A stretch of 64,000 bases of DNA from Collinsella sp. (GTDB lineage: Bacteria; Actinomycetota; Coriobacteriia; Coriobacteriales; Coriobacteriaceae): NCBI GenBank assembly GCA_019419555.1, contig DXZR01000002.1, positions 1 to 64,000 on the forward strand. Reading direction: 5' to 3'. Made by a program: the position numbers and the translations under genes. The notes beneath the pieces were generated by a model. The model searched no databases, was not told the DNA's origin, and saw nothing but the letters and a program-made list of their open reading frames with translations. This document shows positions 61,458-64,000 of this stretch, in pieces (the first letter of the stretch is position 1; each line of letters starts with the position of its first letter).

Positions 61458-62900
61458 GTGCTTAATAGATTCCGCATGCTTGTCGACTGTGCTTTGATCT
61501 TCGCGCTTTGCTGGGTGCCGGGGTTTGCGTTTGCTGGGGACACTGAGGACGGGGCCCAGGTTCCTGCGACCGCTCATGGGCTTTCCTATGGGATCGAGGG
61601 TTTTGAGCGGTTGGCCAAGGGGACCGCCCGTACCATGGAGGGCCAGCCTGAAGGCTACCGGTTTCCCGTTGACGAGGACGTGGACCTTGTAGTGGCGCCT
61701 GCTGCCGATCGCGTTGTGGTGTGGATATCGCCCAAGGCGGTCGAGAAGTATGGATTGGATCCGCAGGACAACGAGTGCGTATCGGGTCTCAAGGCCCTCG
61801 TCTGTAAGCTCGACGGCGCAAACTGCATGGGGGGTGCGCAGTTAGGGGACGTGGATCTTCCTTGGTATGTCACGGCGGAAACAACGTTTGATGCCGGTGG
61901 GTATACCTATGGCTTTGACGAGCGCGGTGCGGATGGGGACCGCTATGTGGTGATTGCATCAGCCTCGGGTGATGCCAAGGGCGGCGCGCGTTGGCTTGAT
62001 AGCGCTCAAATGGTAGAAGCATCGTCTGTCGTGTTGCGGAATGAGCAGGGGCCCTTGACCTCACTGGCCTCCTTTTTAGGCGACATCGACTATCGACCGT
62101 TTTGGGTGTCCATAAAAACGAGCGGCCTTGCCCTGTTGATCTCCTTTGCGCTGGGCCTGTTCGCCGCGTGGAAGACTATGGGTACCTCGAGTCGCATCAA
62201 GGGTCTGCTCGACTCGGTCTTTACCATCCCTATGGTGCTGCCGCCCACGGTCTGCGGATTTCTGCTCCTCATGCTGTTTGGCCGCTCGACCGGGGTGGGC
62301 CAGTGGCTCATCGCGCACGGCGTCTCGATCGTCTTTACCTGGCCCGCGGCGGTCATTTCGGCCGTCGTGGTGTCGTTTCCCCTGGTCTACCGTACGGCGC
62401 TCGGAGCCTTCGAGAGCCTCGACACGCAGATGCTCGATGCGGCGCGCACGCTGGGCTGGTCCGAGCGTCGCATCTTCACCAAGCTTATGATGCCGCTCGG
62501 CTGGCCCTCCATCGCCGCCGGCACGGTGCTCGCCTTCGCGCGTGCCATGGGCGAGTTTGGCTGCACCCTGTTCTTTGCGGGCAACTACGCCGGCATTACG
62601 CAGACCATCCCCATCGCCATCTACTTTGAGTGGATGGGCGGCAACACGTCGGTGGCCCTCTTTTGGGTCGTCGTCGTGATCGCGTTTAGTTTCCTGGTCA
62701 TTCTGTTCATCAATATGTACACGGCGCATTCGCAAAAGTATCGCGAGTGCGGCCTGTCCCGCGCGGAGCGCAAGCAGGCCAAGCAGCTGGGCGGCCAGAC
62801 CGATTCGCTCGACCCAGTCGGCGGAGATGCGCTGCGTATCGATCGCGAGGCGTTGGCCGAGCTTATGCGCGATGACACGGTCGCAAAGGGAGGTCGATAA
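61458..62900 (+). CDS. modB: Molybdate ABC transporter permease with N-terminal extracytoplasmic domain
   Basis: The 480-residue protein is about twice normal ModB length. A signal-like helix (about 7-28) is followed by an extracytoplasmic region of about 180 residues of unknown fold, ending near residue 205. The ModB permease core then begins, about 215-430, with an EAA loop (ARTLGWSERRIFTK near residue 330). A charged cytoplasmic tail follows. TTGGAG precedes GTG 61458; ATG 61476 is an alternative that still keeps the domain. Confidence 0.85.
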   Translation: MLNRFRMLVDCALIFALCWVPGFAFAGDTEDGAQVPATAHGLSYGIEGFERLAKGTARTMEGQPEGYRFPVDEDVDLVVAPAADRVVVWISPKAVEKYGLDPQDNECVSGLKALVCKLDGANCMGGAQLGDVDLPWYVTAETTFDAGGYTYGFDERGADGDRYVVIASASGDAKGGARWLDSAQMVEASSVVLRNEQGPLTSLASFLGDIDYRPFWVSIKTSGLALLISFALGLFAAWKTMGTSSRIKGLLDSVFTIPMVLPPTVCGFLLLMLFGRSTGVGQWLIAHGVSIVFTWPAAVISAVVVSFPLVYRTALGAFESLDTQMLDAARTLGWSERRIFTKLMMPLGWPSIAAGTVLAFARAMGEFGCTLFFAGNYAGITQTIPIAIYFEWMGGNTSVALFWVVVVIAFSFLVILFINMYTAHSQKYRECGLSRAERKQAKQLGGQTDSLDPVGGDALRIDREALAELMRDDTVAKGGR

Positions 62901-62903
62901 GCC

Positions 62904-63974
62904 ATGTCGCTCGTTCTGGATATCAAAAAGCGCTATCCCGGCTTTACTCTCGACATTCAGCTCGAGGCTGGCGAGGAGCGCGTGGCGCTGCTGGGTGCCT
63001 CGGGTTGTGGCAAGAGCTGTACGCTGCGCTGCATTGCCGGCGTGGAGACGCCCGACGAGGGCAAGATCGTCGTCAACGGTGTGACCTTTTTTGACTCGTC
63101 GGCGGGCATCAACCTGTCGCCCCAGGAGCGCAAATGCGCCCTGCTGTTCCAAAACTATCAGCTCTTTCCCAACATGACGGTGGCCGATAACGTATGCGCC
63201 GGTGTAAAGGATGCGGGCGACGCCGTGGCGCGCAAAAGGCTGGCCGAGCGCTATCTGGGCATTTTCGGTCTGGCCGATTTTGCCGACCGCTACCCCGTGC
63301 GACTCTCGGGCGGTCAGCAGCAACGCGTGGCGCTTGCCCGCATGGTGGCGGCGCATCCGGGCATTTTTATGTTCGACGAGCCCATGAGTGCGCTCGATGC
63401 GTACCTCAAGAGCGCCCTCGAGCAGAACATGCTCGACCTGTTCGATGTATGCAACCGCACCGTGCTCTACGTGAGTCACGATATCGACGAGGCGTGCCGT
63501 CTGTGCGAGCGCATCTGCGTAATGCACAACGGGCATGTTGAGGAGATCGGCTCCATCGAGGACGTGGTTCGCCGTCCGCAGACGCTGGCGGCGCTGCGTC
63601 TGACGGGGTGCAAGAACACAAGCCGGGCGCGCAAGATTGGCGACGAAGAAGTTGAGGCCCTCGACTGGGGCATGACCTTTAACGTGGGCCGCGAGGTTCC
63701 CGATGACGTGGCATATCTGGGTATTCGTGCGAGCTACTTCCATGTGGACAACCGTGCCGAGCGGGGTCGCAACAGCTACGATTTGCACGTGGCGCGCGTG
63801 AGCGATTCGCGTTTTGAGCGCCTGGTGCTGTTGGATGCGCCGCGGGCCGATGCGCCCACGCGTTTGCAGTGGAAGGTCAACAAAGTGGGCATGCCTGTCG
63901 ACGAGCTACCGCAAGCAGGCGAGACGCTGCGCATGCATTTTGATGCCAGCAGGATCCATTTGGTTTGTCGATAG
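62904..63974 (+). CDS. modC: Molybdate ABC transporter ATP-binding protein
   Basis: The 356-residue ATPase has Walker A GASGCGKSC near residue 32, signature LSGGQQQR near residue 135, Walker B IFMFDEP and the D-loop MSALDAYLK near residues 155-168. A C-terminal regulatory region (about 235-356) follows, as in ModC/sulfate ATPases with an OB-type MOP fold. It begins 3 nt after modB. The 26 nt after its stop hold nothing recognisable before the window ends. Confidence 0.93.
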   Translation: MSLVLDIKKRYPGFTLDIQLEAGEERVALLGASGCGKSCTLRCIAGVETPDEGKIVVNGVTFFDSSAGINLSPQERKCALLFQNYQLFPNMTVADNVCAGVKDAGDAVARKRLAERYLGIFGLADFADRYPVRLSGGQQQRVALARMVAAHPGIFMFDEPMSALDAYLKSALEQNMLDLFDVCNRTVLYVSHDIDEACRLCERICVMHNGHVEEIGSIEDVVRRPQTLAALRLTGCKNTSRARKIGDEEVEALDWGMTFNVGREVPDDVAYLGIRASYFHVDNRAERGRNSYDLHVARVSDSRFERLVLLDAPRADAPTRLQWKVNKVGMPVDELPQAGETLRMHFDASRIHLVCR

Positions 63975-64000
63975 CGCCGGGTAATGCCGTCGGGGATATA

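Noticed and set aside
62076..63788. Long minus-strand open frame opposite modB and modC
   Set aside because: No motifs, and it opposes two clear genes.

Overview
The window looks like chromosome from a high-GC Gram-positive actinobacterium, most likely a gut Coriobacteriia member close to Collinsella. The reasons are GC- and C-ending codon usage, a dcw cluster with no ftsA, SepF and DivIVA next to FtsZ, strong GAAAGG/GGAGG ribosome binding sites, and the mixture of anaerobe-type metabolic genes. This placement is inference from gene content; I saw no rRNA, tRNA, prophage, transposase or CRISPR array.

Layout. 1-15.7 kb is a division and cell-wall cluster read rightward: mraZ-rsmH-ftsL-ftsI-murF-mraY-murD-ftsW-murG-murC-murB-ftsQ-ftsZ. 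It starts with a promoter whose -35 box sits inside 10-bp-spaced MraZ-type repeats. murE and ftsA are absent. 15.8-23.7 kb is the usual post-ftsZ cluster (pgeF, yggS, sepF, yggT, divIVA), but with a complete high-affinity phosphate system (pstSCAB-phoU) set between pgeF and yggS. yggT appears to start at an ATC codon. 24-27.3 kb carries a small exported protein, a nitroreductase and a second phosphate importer (PiT plus a DUF47/PhoU-like partner).

27.5-34.9 kb holds a Bax-inhibitor-1 protein, a PARG-like TIGR02452 protein, an SGNH hydrolase, thiD and thiC (with a TPP riboswitch) and yaaA. 35-40.4 kb holds an M18 aminopeptidase, polA and a Cof-type HAD phosphatase. 40.4-45.5 kb is arginine synthesis (argG, argH), ndk and rpiB; a 24-codon arginine-rich leader ORF precedes argG. 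45.8-51.6 kb has a CyuA-type cysteine desulfidase, a HAD hydrolase, rpsA, the RNase P RNA gene, a YigZ protein and a C_GCAxxG_C_C protein. 51.8-58.4 kb has a MetY-type sulfhydrylase, an MFS exporter, xpt, an RF-1-domain protein, a lipid kinase and a ClC transporter. 58.5-64 kb is a molybdenum block: moeA, mog, modA, modB, modC.

The most unusual content is between genes. Two copies of a ~113-nt element (47168-47279 and 50259-50370) share their outer edges and a 68-69-nt core, yet each has a 15-bp perfect outer stem of unrelated sequence, and the core itself shows a compensatory base-pair change. A second intergenic region (30688-30905) has six copies of a 16-nt motif in strictly alternating orientation about every 40 nt. 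Several long perfect inverted repeats lie in other gaps. These, the arginine leader peptide and the ATC-start yggT are the main leads.
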